Below the pieces are notes generated by a model. That model was not told the origin of the DNA and made no database searches. It was given only the letters and a program-made list of their open reading frames with translations. DNA of 64,000 nt from Zingiber officinale (lineage: Eukaryota > Streptophyta > Magnoliopsida > Zingiberales > Zingiberaceae): assembly GCF_018446385.1 (NCBI RefSeq), contig NC_056002.1:30862636-30926635 (forward strand), written 5' to 3'. A program made the position numbers and the translations under genes. This document shows positions 30,429-41,355 of the stretch, one piece after another. How positions within the stretch are numbered: the first letter of the stretch is position 1; each line of letters starts with the position of its first letter.

Positions 30429-32848
30429 ATGACTAGTGAGAGAGAGGTGCCTTGGTACTCGTACTTCCTTTCTGATTTAGATAGAAGTGATCTCGAATCG
30501 ATCTATGTTAGCTTGAAGCTTCCTGACACTTACAAGCTCCTCCCGCTAGGTCCTCATGACCACCCTTCTTCCCCTCCTACAGGGTTTGTGACCTTCTTTA
30601 AGGACCAACTCCTGGATGGTCTCTGTTTTCCTATTCATATGTTCTTAGCATCTTTGAGTCAACATTTTGGTGTCTCCCTATCTCAATTTGCTCCTAATGC
30701 CTTCCGTGCTATGTGCAGAATGGTGATTTTGTGCCGCCTATATAAAATTCCTCTAACCCTGCAACTCTTCCATCACTTCTATGCCCTTAAGCACTCTGAA
30801 CCAGGCGTTTTCATGGTCCAATCTAGGATGGGCTATAAGTTTTTTGCGGATATGCCCTCTTCCAATAAGGGTTGGAAGTTCCGCTTCTTCTACATACAGC
30901 TGTCTGAGCCTATCACTTGGCCGGCGCGATGACGATACAATCTTCCTTCCCCCTCCGAATTGAGAGAGCATCAACAACATCCTGACTGCCTCCCCTCTTC
31001 CGAGAAGCTGGGAAAAGTTTGGCTCCAACTCTCTGTGATACTGCGAGAGGGCCTCCTACATGCTTTCAGGCTCAGCCCCATCCCTACGTCGATAGGCGCT
31101 CCTTTCGGTAAGATCTCCTATCTTCTATTCCACATCTTCGCTAACTGAGGTATCTCCTTATGGTTTTGCAGAAGCCGCTATGTTTCGTGCTTTCTCTGTT
31201 GACTCTTCCATGCTACCCAATGCTGCTCTAAAGGAGTTGGGAGAAGAACTCCTAAGAAAGTCTGATGTACCCTCAACCATTCAAACTGGGGTCACAGCCA
31301 TGCCTTCCTCCCAACTGCCTCAAGAAAGTGAGACCCTAGAGCCCGAGGCAACCGAAGATGAAAAGGCTTCCTCTCTGCCCCCCGGAAAGCGTTTGCGCTT
31401 GCAACGCAAGAGGAAGCAAGTCACCCCCTCAGTCCAAGCCTCATCGCCGAGGCCCTCTATGTCCCGAGCTTCCTCCAAAGCCAAGGCGAAGACACCCACT
31501 CGAGTGTCTCCTTCTACCACAATAGAGGATGCGCCTTCTCTATGGTCTAGCGCTCAAACAGGAGAGCAGACTAGCGCCCAGGTGAGAGGCCAGCCTGGGG
31601 ATCCTTCTTCCCCTTCTACACTACCTTCTACTCTGCAAGCTACTCCAGCCTCTTCCTCGCACCCCACAATTCTGCAGACTACTCTGGCTTCTTCCTCCCA
31701 TGCCAAGGCTCCGCAAGCCACTCTAGCCTCTTCCTTGCATGCCAAGGATCATCCTCGGAGTATATACGCATTCACTTCCATCCACCAATCCCCTCCTTGC
31801 AGTTGCAGGGCCCTCCTCCATCGGTTAGCACCTCTCCTCTTTGCAGTCAGGTGCAATTGCATGGGGTCCTGGCCGAAGCCTGGCGATCCACTGTAGAATA
31901 AATCTTAGAAGGCTCCCCGTAGAGTGGGCAGACTCATTCTCACAACAACTGCTTTCCGTAAATCTTCTCTGACTCCTCTCCGTATCTTTACCTACTCGGG
32001 AGGCGTTACTTATCCTTCTACTTTTCCTAGGTCTATGTCAGTGGCCTGAGCTTATCTCAATATATGGCAGATCTTCAGTAAGAGAACGAGTCCTTAAGGG
32101 CTAGTATTCAGGAGCTGGAGCTGCCTAAGACCCCCGACCTATTCCTGACTCGATATCCTCCGATACTTCATTGCCTCCCCTCCTTCAAACTGTCGAAGAA
32201 AGGGCCCAAGTTGTCCGAGACATGGCTCAGGTGGGGGCAGAGGGGATAAAGACCTTGGAGGCTGCCTTGAAGACAACTGAATCCAAACTCAACTCCGAAG
32301 GGCTATGACGCATTCAGATTGTGGTTGATCTAGATGCGAAGGAAGTGGAAGTAGTCACCCTTTCGTAGCAGATGAAAGATCTCCAAGCGTCCTATGATAC
32401 TTTGAAGAAAGACCTGGAGACCACCCAGGCTAATCTTACTACAAGTGTCGATCGGGAGGCTGCCCTTCAGAAATAATGGGAGGTCAGCAAAGCTACCATT
32501 AAGTCCTTACAAGCAGATCTCTCTAAAATCACCAAGGAGGCAACTACTGCTCGACAAGACTTGTCCCTGGCCCGGGTGGATGCAGATAAAGTAAAGGAGT
32601 TGACAGAATATCGAGCAGGTGAAGATGCGCGCCTGGAAGCTTATAAGGTTGCCTACCTTGCTTCTCCCGCATTTGGGAAAAAGATATGTGACCTTATTGA
32701 CCGGATGATCTGCTACGGTGGGGTGGGTGTCGTGCATCAACTCCACGAGAAAGGCCTTCTTCGATCAGCCCTTCTCGACGATTTTCTGGATCGCACCCAC
32801 CTCATCTAGGAGCTTCCCGAGGAGGCCTTCCCCTCCTTCACCGATTAA
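30429..32848 (+). pseudogene. Antisense gene 1 of gypsy-3: 'putative gypsy type transposon' domain + coiled coil, spliced
   Basis: Runs opposite to gypsy-3. Exon 1 (30429-31107) starts MTSEREVPWYSYFLSDLD. Residues about 45-165 match the plant 'putative gypsy type transposon' domain (GFVTFFKDQLLDGLCFPIHM, PLTLQLFHHFYALKHSEPGV). Introns with GT-AG ends are inferred at 31108-31171 (64 bp) and 31958-32030 (73 bp). Exon 2 is Ser/Pro/Thr-rich with a basic patch (RLRLQRKRKQ) that could be a nuclear signal. Exon 3 is coiled-coil-like, ending with KKICDLIDRMICYGGVGVVH and TAA at 32846. Stops at 30930 (Trp expected), 31894, 32082, 32305 and 32807 make it non-functional. Antisense genes between pol and the 3' LTR are known in Tat elements; their role is unknown. 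Confidence 0.7.
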
Positions 32849-33305
32849 AGTGTATTTTTCTTAGTATGACTATGAAACCCCTGTATAGAATCAGATGCTT
32901 TACTACTTTGATATATGCTTAGACTTTAATATATTCTTGTAGACATTAACGCTTTCGGGACGACAGGCTTCTTGCCCGGCCAAACTTCTATTCATGAATT
33001 TTCCTACCAAGGTGACCGACCTATTCCCCGATCAGCCACTTTCTCCCGATCAGTTCAACCTCCTGGTTTTAAATCTCAAGACTTGCAAGCTTACAGCAGG
33101 CCTGAGCGAGGCTTTTCCTTCCCGAGACGGCAATAAAGGATTAGCCTTTTTGTGTCATGCGTCGTCTCTCTTTCTGACACGTCCTTTAAGCTCGCTTTTT
33201 GAGATTGATCCAATGGCCTCGATTATTATCAAACTTAGGGGTGATGTCATCATGAACCGTCCGATGGGCGCAAAGGCCGAGGCCTCTCAGGCCCTTCTCC
33301 ACGCC
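32849..33305. other. Intergenic region between the two antisense genes
   Basis: Contains a short open stretch (32994-33383) of uncertain meaning and, at its end, a good TATA-like sequence. Probably 3' and 5' untranslated sequence. Confidence 0.5.
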
Positions 33306-33313
33306 TATAAATA
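33306..33313 (+). promoter_or_regulatory. Possible TATA box of antisense gene 2
   Basis: CCTATAAATATCC, a close match to the plant TATA consensus, about 150 bp upstream of the first recognisable coding of antisense gene 2. Confidence 0.4.
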
Positions 33314-33459
33314 TCCTCCTTCCCCTTTGTTTCTGAACTTTTTTCTTTCGAGAGTAAGCCTTCTTTTTGCTTCCGTCGATTAGCCTTCCTTTTGCTTCCG
33401 TCACTTATTATGTTCTTCTTCTTGCGGTGCATTCCTGCTTTCCTTCATAGACTCTCCCA

Positions 33460-34289
33460 CACCTACTTTTGCTCCTGGAGTATCCACTTTCACGGGTGTA
33501 GATCTAGACGATCTTCGCTTCACCTACGAAGTTCCCTAGTCCATGCACATCATCATACCCTCCGATATCCACCTGGCTTCCTCACCACCTACAGGATATG
33601 TGACTTTTTTCAAGGAGCAAATAGTGGTCGGCCTTTGCTTTCTGATCCACCCTTTCTTTTCCCAAGTGAGTCGATATTTCCGCATTTCCCTATGTCAACT
33701 TAACCCCGAACTCCATGAGACTCTTGGCGGGATTTGTCCTCCTCTGTGAGGTATGTGATATACCCTAGGCTCCTCGTCTGTTCCATTATTTCTTCACTTT
33801 TTGTCGCCACAGCGAAGGACTTTTTTTTCTTCAGGCCCGCCTCCGAACCAATTTTTTCTCTCCCCTTCCTTCTTCCTGCTCCGACTAGAAGGATAAGTAT
33901 TTCTTCCTGAGCTTTTCTCGAGCCATGGAATGGTTGACCCAACGATGCACAACTTTAACCTCGGCACCAATTCTAGGAGGCTATCAAATGGATCCTGACT
34001 TCATAGATGCCTCCGCACAGCTAGAATGCTGCCGTTTGGACCTGTGCAGGCTATTGACAGAGGGCATCCTGTTCCTATTCAGGCTGAGCCGCACTCCCTC
34101 AGAATTACCCCACTCCCTAGGTATGGTTCATTTTACTCCTACTAACCCTTAGTTCATTACTCTGACTTTGTCCTTATCTCTACAGTCGACAACTTAGCCC
34201 AAGCGTCCCCGGTCAGGCCACTCCCCTTGAGTGATATGGAGATACAACACCGGGGATGAATAATATTGGACCGAAGGAATGCATCGCAT
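33460..34289 (+). pseudogene. Antisense gene 2 of gypsy-3, 5' part
   Basis: Second copy of the same gene type. From about 33470 a frame reads TFTGVDLDDLRFTYEVP, then a TAG (33537-33539), then SSPPTGYVTFFKEQIVVGLC and HPFFSQVSRYFRISL, aligning with antisense gene 1 over the start of the 'putative gypsy type transposon' domain. The frame breaks near 33750, and the domain's later part is degraded (33925-34120). A 65-bp GT-AG intron at 34121-34185 sits at the same place as the 64-bp intron of gene 1. The gene is then interrupted by Sirevirus-B at 34295 and continues at 45863. I infer a tandem duplication within gypsy-3. Confidence 0.65.
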
Positions 34290-34294
34290 CTAAC

Positions 34295-35989
34295 TGTTGG
34301 TGCAATCGACCTCCAAGGTTTTAATGTCAGAAAAATATGTTTAAGTATGCTTAAGTATGTTTAAGTATGGAGTTTGATCTAAGGAAGTCCTAGTTGTAGG
34401 CTAGGCAAGGGAAGTCCTAGTTGGAGGCTAGGCAAGGTGAGAAATCTCGGTATATCGTGGAAGCTAAGTGGATAGGTCTAGAGGACTTGATCCCTGGGTA
34501 GCCGAATACTGAGTCCTAGTTGTAGGCTAGGTAAGGGAAATCTCGGTATGTCGTGGAAGCCAGGTGGATAGGTCTGGAGGACTTGATCTCTGGGTAGCCG
34601 AATACTGAGTCATAGTTGTAGGCTAGGTAAGGGAAATCTCGGTATGTCATGGAAGCCAGGTGGATAGGTCTGGAGGACTTGATCCTTGGGTAGCCGAATA
34701 CTGAGTCTTGGTGAGTGAAGCCAGGTTGAGAAAACCCTAGGGTGTGGTAACCTTAGGTAACGAGAAGTCTTGGAGTAATGAACTCCAAGCAAGGTTGATC
34801 GGATGGTCTAGGTTTAGGTTTACCATTGTTTTCTGTATTACTATTATTGTTGTTGGCTAATGTAGTATTGCAGGAAAAGTCTTAGTGGATCAGGTGATCA
34901 GACACTGAGCAGGCAAAAGTCCAAACATGTCTGGAGGTGCATGTTTGGCAGGTAAGTTGAGGTAAACAACTGGAGGAGCGACAGTGAGGTCGGGTTCCCA
35001 AAGGGAACAACCTAAGGTCGCTGATACAACTGAAGAAATCGGGAAGGTTTCCAAGTTGAGATCAAGACAGTCCTACTGTCTTTATATTACTCATGCATTA
35101 TATATTATTGTTCTAACCTTTGTGTTGCAGGGATACTTTGCTTAACTCTGTGTTGCAGGTATAGCCGGATCGGTCGACCGAACAGAGGGATCGGTCGACC
35201 GAACTAAGTTGACTCAGCACAGATCAGTTATGTCAGCAACGATCAGAAGCAAAAGGAAGTTAAGCTGATCTGTCGACCGAACCCATGGATCGGTCGACCG
35301 AACGATCAATATTAATGACCCAGTAAATGCAGAACACGGCAAATCTCGACGAACAGGGAAGGAGCCTGTTCGGTCGACCGAACAAGGGGATCGGTCGACC
35401 GAACCCTTAAAGACCAATTAATGCCAGAGATTCAAGCCATCGTCAGACTCCAACTGGAGGGGGTCGAAGCTGGTTCGGTCGACCGAACAGAGGGATCGGT
35501 CGACCGAACCTCCAGTACTCTTATAAATTGACGCTCGAAGTCAGAGGCAAAAAACAACTCTTCTGATCATCTCAAAAGTTCTTATTCACGTACGGATTGT
35601 GCTACACATCTTCAATAGCTCAGCAAGTCACTCCGTCCGGAAGTACCGACCAAGCTACATTCTACGCATACTATTGTCGGTATACTTATTTTATATTGCA
35701 CTTAATTGTAAATAAGATAGTAGGCTTGTTACTATCTTATTCCATTGTACTTGTACGATCTGATTCTCTCCGAGGACTTCGGAGAGAAGAGTTTTAGTGC
35801 TTTGCCCATCGGTGCGGTCAAGGACAGCGGGCCTTCGAGTAGGAGTCGAGCTAGGCTCCGAACGAAGTAACCGAATTGTGTCTCTTTCTTATTTTCGCTG
35901 CACGACTTTGATTTCAAAAGGGTAAAAGAAAAAGTTTTAAACGCGCGATATTTACCCCCCCCCCCTCTATCGCTCCAAACGATCTATCA
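34295..35989 (+). repeat. Sirevirus-B 5' LTR
   Basis: TGTTGGTGC...GATCTATCA, 1695 bp. It begins with three or more tandem copies of a roughly 96-bp unit (34395-34720, with GCCGAATACTGAGTC at 34501, 34597 and 34693). Next come the palindrome block and an 11-C run (35955-35965). Compared with the 3' LTR it lacks about 49 bp near 34808, which carry an extra pair of CGGTCGACCG-type palindromes. Confidence 0.9.
35171..35506 (+). promoter_or_regulatory. Paired 10-bp palindromes, CGGTCGACCG type
   Basis: Eight copies start at 35171, 35192, 35270 (one mismatch), 35291, 35371, 35392, 35476 and 35497. They form four pairs, each with starts exactly 21 bp apart (10-bp palindrome, 11-bp spacer such as AACAGAGGGAT). 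Pairs recur about every 100 bp. The 3' LTR (45044-45379) keeps the same spacing in all four pairs, and so does the solo LTR in three of its four (28487-28820; one pair is 20 bp). Most sequence changes in the copies are C-to-T or G-to-A at CG sites. The role is inferred. Confidence 0.7.
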
Positions 35990-36004
35990 ATTGGTATCAG
36001 AACC
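35990..36004 (+). other. Sirevirus-B primer-binding site
   Basis: ATTGGTATCAGAACC follows the LTR end, close to the initiator Met-tRNA site TTGGTATCAGAGC with GA-A-C in place of GAGC. Confidence 0.8.
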
Positions 36005-36159
36005 TCGTTAGCTCTGAAATAACTTAACCATTTTTCAAAGCATTTTTAAAACTTTTTCTTTTCTTCAATTTATTTTCTTTTAGAATATTTTTTTTCAAGC
36101 ACTACTAATTCCAAGACGAAAGTCTTGGAAATCGGTTTGTTATTTTCTTTCTTGCAAGA

Positions 36160-37233
36160 ATGTTGACATTTTATCAAGAAGGGAGAAGTATCTATGACCC
36201 TCCGCTGTACAATCAAGTCTACTTCAATTCCTGGAGGCAAATGATGGAAAGCTTCATTGGAAGCAACGATTTCGATAACTGGATCACACTGAGACAATTT
36301 TCTCAAAACTCAGAAGCAAACACAAGGGTAATAGATATTTTAATTAGTGTTTTGCCTAATAATGTTTTGTGTCAATTACAAGATTACAAGAACGCATTTG
36401 AGATGTGGGCCAAATTGATCCAGCTTCACGAGACTTCGTCGAGGCTAGAAGATCAGGGCGAAAATGAATTCGAACTTGAATCCGAATCCGGAGAGCTATC
36501 CTCAGAACCAAATCTAGACCAAATCAACTTCATCGCACTAGTGGCTGAGGAGGAGGCTGATGGATCTAAACCCGAGCCCGACCAAACACTCGAGCCTGAT
36601 TTCGAAATGGCATTGGTCAAGGGGGAGAATCCTAATGAGGATTCAAAAGGTAATATTTTAAATTCAAAATTTAAAGAACACATAACATGTTTTAGTTGCA
36701 GAGAAAAAGGACACTACAAAAATAAATGTCCGATGAGTCGATCTGCACAACCGGAGGCAAAGGAGGAGTCGAAGCCTAGAGTACGGAAAAGGAAGGACCA
36801 CATCGAATGTTTCAAGTGCAAAAAGATGGGACACTATAAATCTCAATGCCCGGAGAGAAGACCCAAGGATTCAGGGGGAGCTAGTATGGTAAATAAATTT
36901 AAATTATATGAAAATTTGCATGCTTTAGATCCTTCTTGTTTGAATTGTAATATGAAATTAAAAATGCATGAAAATCCAACATTAAAATTACTTAACAAAA
37001 ATAATCTAACTAATAAAAACTTAATTAATTCAAATATAACTAAAATTGACCAAATCAACCAAAAACTTAATCAAGACCCAAATCCAGTTAATCAAAATTA
37101 TTTAACAAAAAATTTAAATAAAAATAAGAAACTGAACTATAAATCAAAGTTTAGTAAATTAGAAAAACAAAATAATGTTTTGAAAAACAAAATTAATATA
37201 TTAGAAAATATTATTAATAATTTTATCAACTAA
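36160..37233 (+). CDS. gag: Sirevirus-B Gag, intact 357-residue frame
   Basis: Uninterrupted frame from ATG 36160. The N-terminal capsid-like part is short (YFNSWRQMMESFIGSND, LPNNVLCQLQDYKNAFEMWA). An acidic linker (residues about 100-165) follows, then two zinc knuckles of the CX2CX4HX4C form: CFSCREKGHYKNKC (about residue 178) and CFKCKKMGHYKSQC (about residue 217). The last 120 residues are Asn/Lys-rich and coiled-coil-like. This is the only undamaged retroelement gene in the window. Its N-terminus is shorter than typical Sirevirus Gag and the WVPK C-terminal motif is missing. It binds and packages element RNA in active relatives. AGGGGGAG at 36873 lies within it. Confidence 0.85.
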   Translation: MLTFYQEGRSIYDPPLYNQVYFNSWRQMMESFIGSNDFDNWITLRQFSQNSEANTRVIDILISVLPNNVLCQLQDYKNAFEMWAKLIQLHETSSRLEDQGENEFELESESGELSSEPNLDQINFIALVAEEEADGSKPEPDQTLEPDFEMALVKGENPNEDSKGNILNSKFKEHITCFSCREKGHYKNKCPMSRSAQPEAKEESKPRVRKRKDHIECFKCKKMGHYKSQCPERRPKDSGGASMVNKFKLYENLHALDPSCLNCNMKLKMHENPTLKLLNKNNLTNKNLINSNITKIDQINQKLNQDPNPVNQNYLTKNLNKNKKLNYKSKFSKLEKQNNVLKNKINILENIINNFIN

Positions 37234-37319
37234 CAAAATCTAGATTTAAGTTATAAACCAAATCTAAAACAAAATCTCCATAAACCTAATTATAATCATG
37301 TACCTTTTAATTATGAAAC

Positions 37320-37372
37320 TAAATAATAATAATAATAATAATAATAAAACAACAATAATAACAAAAATACTA

Positions 37373-37407
<35 letters not shown>

Positions 37408-37468
37408 CAAATCAATAAAAGAACAGCAATAAATCAATAAAACAACAATAACACAATAAATAAACAAC
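37320..37468. repeat. (AAT)n / AACA-rich microsatellite
   Basis: Two runs of AAT trinucleotides joined by CAACAATAAC-like sequence. The apparent minus-strand Leu-rich frame is a product of the repeat. Confidence 0.9.
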
Positions 37469-37968
37469 TAAACAATAATAAATCATGTATGACTTGTTTG
37501 AATTGTATGACTTACCATGTTCATGCATACTTATCTATTATTTAATATGTCATGCATCTTTTCTTTATGCTACTAGTTTAGAACAGTTAGTTAAAAAGAT
37601 TTACCAAACCCTAACAACATAGCACCAGAATGAATTGGGATGACAGTACGTCAAGGAAACTTTGTCGAAGGCATGTCTAGGCTGAATATGGAATTCTACC
37701 TGGTGCACTAGACTTAGTGGATCTGACCGAAGCTACCCCAGTTAAACATGGGCTAGTTAGACCAAAGTTTAGTATTAAGTTTTTTGGGCAGGAACAGTTT
37801 AGAAAGTCTTTAGCAAGTGGTCTAATGATATTCAAGTAGGTCATATGCCTCGCCACTGAACTGAAACTTATCCTTAGGACGCCTGCTTGATTAACCCAAA
37901 GCTAAGTTTGAATCTAACATGGGTTCAATAACCTTTTTTAATAAAATCTAATTTAAACATAATTCAAA
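37469..37968. other. Sirevirus-B non-coding block conserved with Sirevirus-A
   Basis: About 37600-37920 resembles 12840-13140 of Sirevirus-A in order and wording (GACAGTACGT.., CATGTCTAGG, CCTGGTGCA, GTTAGACCAAAGTTT, CCAAAGCTAA). No sustained frame is seen on either strand. May be a pol relic or a conserved cis-acting region. Confidence 0.5.
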
Positions 37969-37973
37969 CCTAA

Positions 37974-40900
37974 TGTAACGACCCGGCCCTTTGGCCTCTT
38001 GGGCGGCCCTTGCGGCGGCCCTTATATCGTCGGCCCATTTGGCGACCTCTCATGTCGTCGACCTCTCATGTCGTCGACCAACGACCCTTTTGGTCGTGCC
38101 GTTACTCACTAGGACTTTCCACCCCTGGCAGTGGATTTTTGTCTTCCCCAGGATTCGAACTCTAGACCTCCAGGCTAAGTACTAGAGTTTATGAATCCTG
38201 GTAGCCAAGTGAGCGCCCTTTGGCCTCTTATGTTACCGAAAAATTTCGACAGAGTCTCCCCTGTACCGGTGACCAAATCAACAATACAAACACTATATAC
38301 ACAGCCACAGGCGGCTGGAACATATTTTTCCACACCCACGCAGTAATAATAACACAGTAAATAAAAGAAAACTATTCTAGCAATAGTAAACAAATATCTA
38401 ACTCCAACAATAGGACATATCAAGCTACAAGTACGGAATAAACTCAATTACATTCCCAACTTCATAATAGTATTAAAACTAAAAGAACTCTAAATAGGAA
38501 AGTCTTGATAATTCCTTAACAAACTCTTGATCTCCCCATAGTCCAGCCATCACACACCTTCATCACCACCACCTTGTCGCCTTCCTTTCATACTTTAGCT
38601 TTTCCTTTATCTGCAATAGGAGGAAAAAGAAATCTATAAGCGAAACGCTTAGTAAGTACTAAACTATCTCACAAAAACTCGAAGTGCATAAAAATGCAAA
38701 CGATACTAAAACTGAAATGCTAAAAGAAAAGCTACATGTACTCATCTAATAGCAAAGTACTCAAATAAACTGCATACTCATGATATACCAGAATAAAGCT
38801 GAATACTGGAAATAAAACTAAACATGCTTACTAAACTGATAAGAAAAGTAATGAAACTCATGTTGTATGCTTAGAATTAAAGGAACTAAACTTCTATTGA
38901 TTCTAAACATAGGTGGTACTTATTTCATTTACTTATAGCTTTATACTTGAAATTAATCTTTTAATTTCTTTTACTTTTACTTTTCTTTCTTCTTCTTTTT
39001 CTTTTTCTTTCTTCTTCTTTTTCTTTGGGCCCAGGCTTAGTACCATCTTATGCGCGCTCTCTAATAGTGACTAAGGTAGCGAGCCTACAGTCCTATGAGG
39101 ATAAAGACCTTGGTCTTACCATGGCCAAGACCTTGGAATTGGTCACCTGGATTTGTTTAACGACAACCTTGAAAGTCGGGTACTAGCCTCTTACTTTAAA
39201 TTTCTTGTTATCTTTTCTAATTAGATCTTGGTCCTTTTTCTTACTTGTAGTTGCCCATAATCCTCAAAAGGTTTAATAGGGCACATAATTATTTCACTTA
39301 AAATACATGGCTATTCATCTTCTTAAAATAGCAAAAACAGCTAACTATATGCTTCATATTAAAGAGCTATCAAAAGCTAACTAGCACATATATATGCATA
39401 TGTATCAAACAGGAAACTAGAAACTGAATTATAATTCAATACTGCTCATGCTATTCGAATACTGCAAGAGTATCTAACAAGCAGAGAATTGCAACTAACT
39501 AAGCATGCTATAAAAATAAGCAAGTAAATCAAACAACAAGATAAACTTAATAGCTGTTCATGTTCAAGAAATTCAAGAAAATAACACTACCTACTTTAAA
39601 TAAAGGTTGTTCTTGCCTTTTTGAGTAGCAAGGAGAATGCTAAACTCATTCTAACTACAATACCTATAAAAATCTGCATGTCATACTCATCAAAACCTAG
39701 TAGCAAGGAAAATACAAACTGCTTGCTTAAATAACAAAGGTTATTCATGTTCAGAAACATGGAAATCCAAGGCTAAATAACTAAACTTTAAACTAATCAT
39801 GTGCATGGAGTTAGCAAGGAAGAACTAAGCTACAATGCAAAATTCTGCATACCACGAGATCTAACTACACTAAAATTCTGCACTAAAATTCTGCTCATGA
39901 TATTCTAATAGCAAAGGAGACTAGAAAATATCCCCGTGTATATCTAGTGGCAAAGGAAACTGATCATGTCCAACTAATAGCAACAGAACTGGAAAATAAA
40001 TCTGTTCATGCATTTTCAAGAACAATAACTTAATAAATCTACACATCATAAATTATTTCCAACTAAGCAAAGCAATAAGAAAGATTACTACTGCTAACAA
40101 CATCTACACGTGGTATACTAAAGCATGCATCAAACCAAACTGAAACCAAGCAATTATACTTATCCAACAAGCATCCCTAGCTGTTCATTGCTGTTTACTC
40201 GGCCACAAAGGATTTAAAACTGCCTATCTACAGGAATGGACAGAAACTGTACCAATTCTAATACATAGCAAACCTCAAAGGTTGTTCTTATTCGTTCCAA
40301 CAAGGAAGAATCTAAACTAAATAGCACTACATGGCACAGAACAACCTCACGGCAGCAAGCCTCAAGAACAAATCTTACAGCTTAAATCCCGATTCTGTAG
40401 AAATCTAAACCAAGGGTCAAAGTGGCAGATTCTGATGGAATCATCTAAGCCAAGATAATATAAACAATATCTACACTTATCCAAGAAGAAACCAAAAATC
40501 CAAATCCTCAATTCGCGGCAGCAAGCACAAGTAGAAAAATCTGTACAGCATGCTTCAAATTCCAGAGATGCAAGGAAACATCCAAACAAATTCGGAGCGA
40601 CTCCTACCACAGGTGAGTAGTACTTACCCCTTGATTGCTTGGACTTACAACCGAGAGGGAGAGGCGGCTAGGGTTCCGGGTGGAGCTTGAAACTCGGCGG
40701 CTCCTTTGTGCTTCCGAGCTCCCTTCGTCGGGATGACAACTCACGGGTGAAGACTAGCCGGAAAAGGGCTTCGCCGGCGCCGGAGAACAAAGCTCTAGCT
40801 TTGCTGCGTTTCCGCCCGAGTCCAGAAGCGCCGACGCATGCGTGAGGAGAAGAGGAGAAAAGGGTTTCGGCTCGGGAGAAAAGGAAAACCTAATCCCTTT

Positions 40901-41350
40901 ATAACTAGGGTTTTTTTATTAACAACTATAACTTATATATTTGTCATTGCCTATCTAATAAGCACCGACCGCTATCCCAGTTGGTCAGTCAACTTTTAAC
41001 CGAATCAAAGGGTCTCGCCTTCAATCGCTCAGCCGCACCCTTTTTATTTCGATTTATTCTAAATGTTCCAACTATAGCTTAAATATATTTCGATGTAAGG
41101 ATAATTAAGAAACAATCGGTTGGTTTGTTGGTTAGGCGAGTCTCTGCTTAACCCGAGGTTTTTGGTTCAAACCTTGGCTTTGATAATTTTTTGTCAAAAC
41201 TTCTTTCACTTAGTAAAACTACCAAACGACTTCCAAAAATTACATAAAAATACTCTAAAAATTTCTAAAAATCTCTAGAATATTTTAAAAGATTTTCCAA
41301 ATATTTTTAAGGACATTAGAACTCGAAATAGGGAAAATTGGGTTGTTACA
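37974..41350 (+). mobile_element. Solo LTR of a large-LTR Ty3/gypsy element
   Basis: Starts TGTAACGACCCGGCC and ends GGGTTGTTACA, with TGTAAC/GTTACA inverted ends, flanked by CCTAA on both sides (37969-37973, 41351-41355). At 3377 bp without PBS or coding it fits a solo LTR. LTRs over 3 kb starting TGTAACGACCC are typical of Tekay/Del-type chromoviruses in plants. The right end (40630-40930) is GC-richer and may hold the transcription start on one strand. Confidence 0.8.
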
Positions 41351-41355
41351 CCTAA

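Noticed and set aside
31320..31745. Minus-strand frames opposite antisense gene 1
   Set aside because: They mirror the Ser/Pro-rich exon of the plus-strand gene and match no element protein.
37264..37467. Leu-rich minus-strand frame resembling a membrane protein
   Set aside because: It is a translation of the (AAT)n microsatellite.
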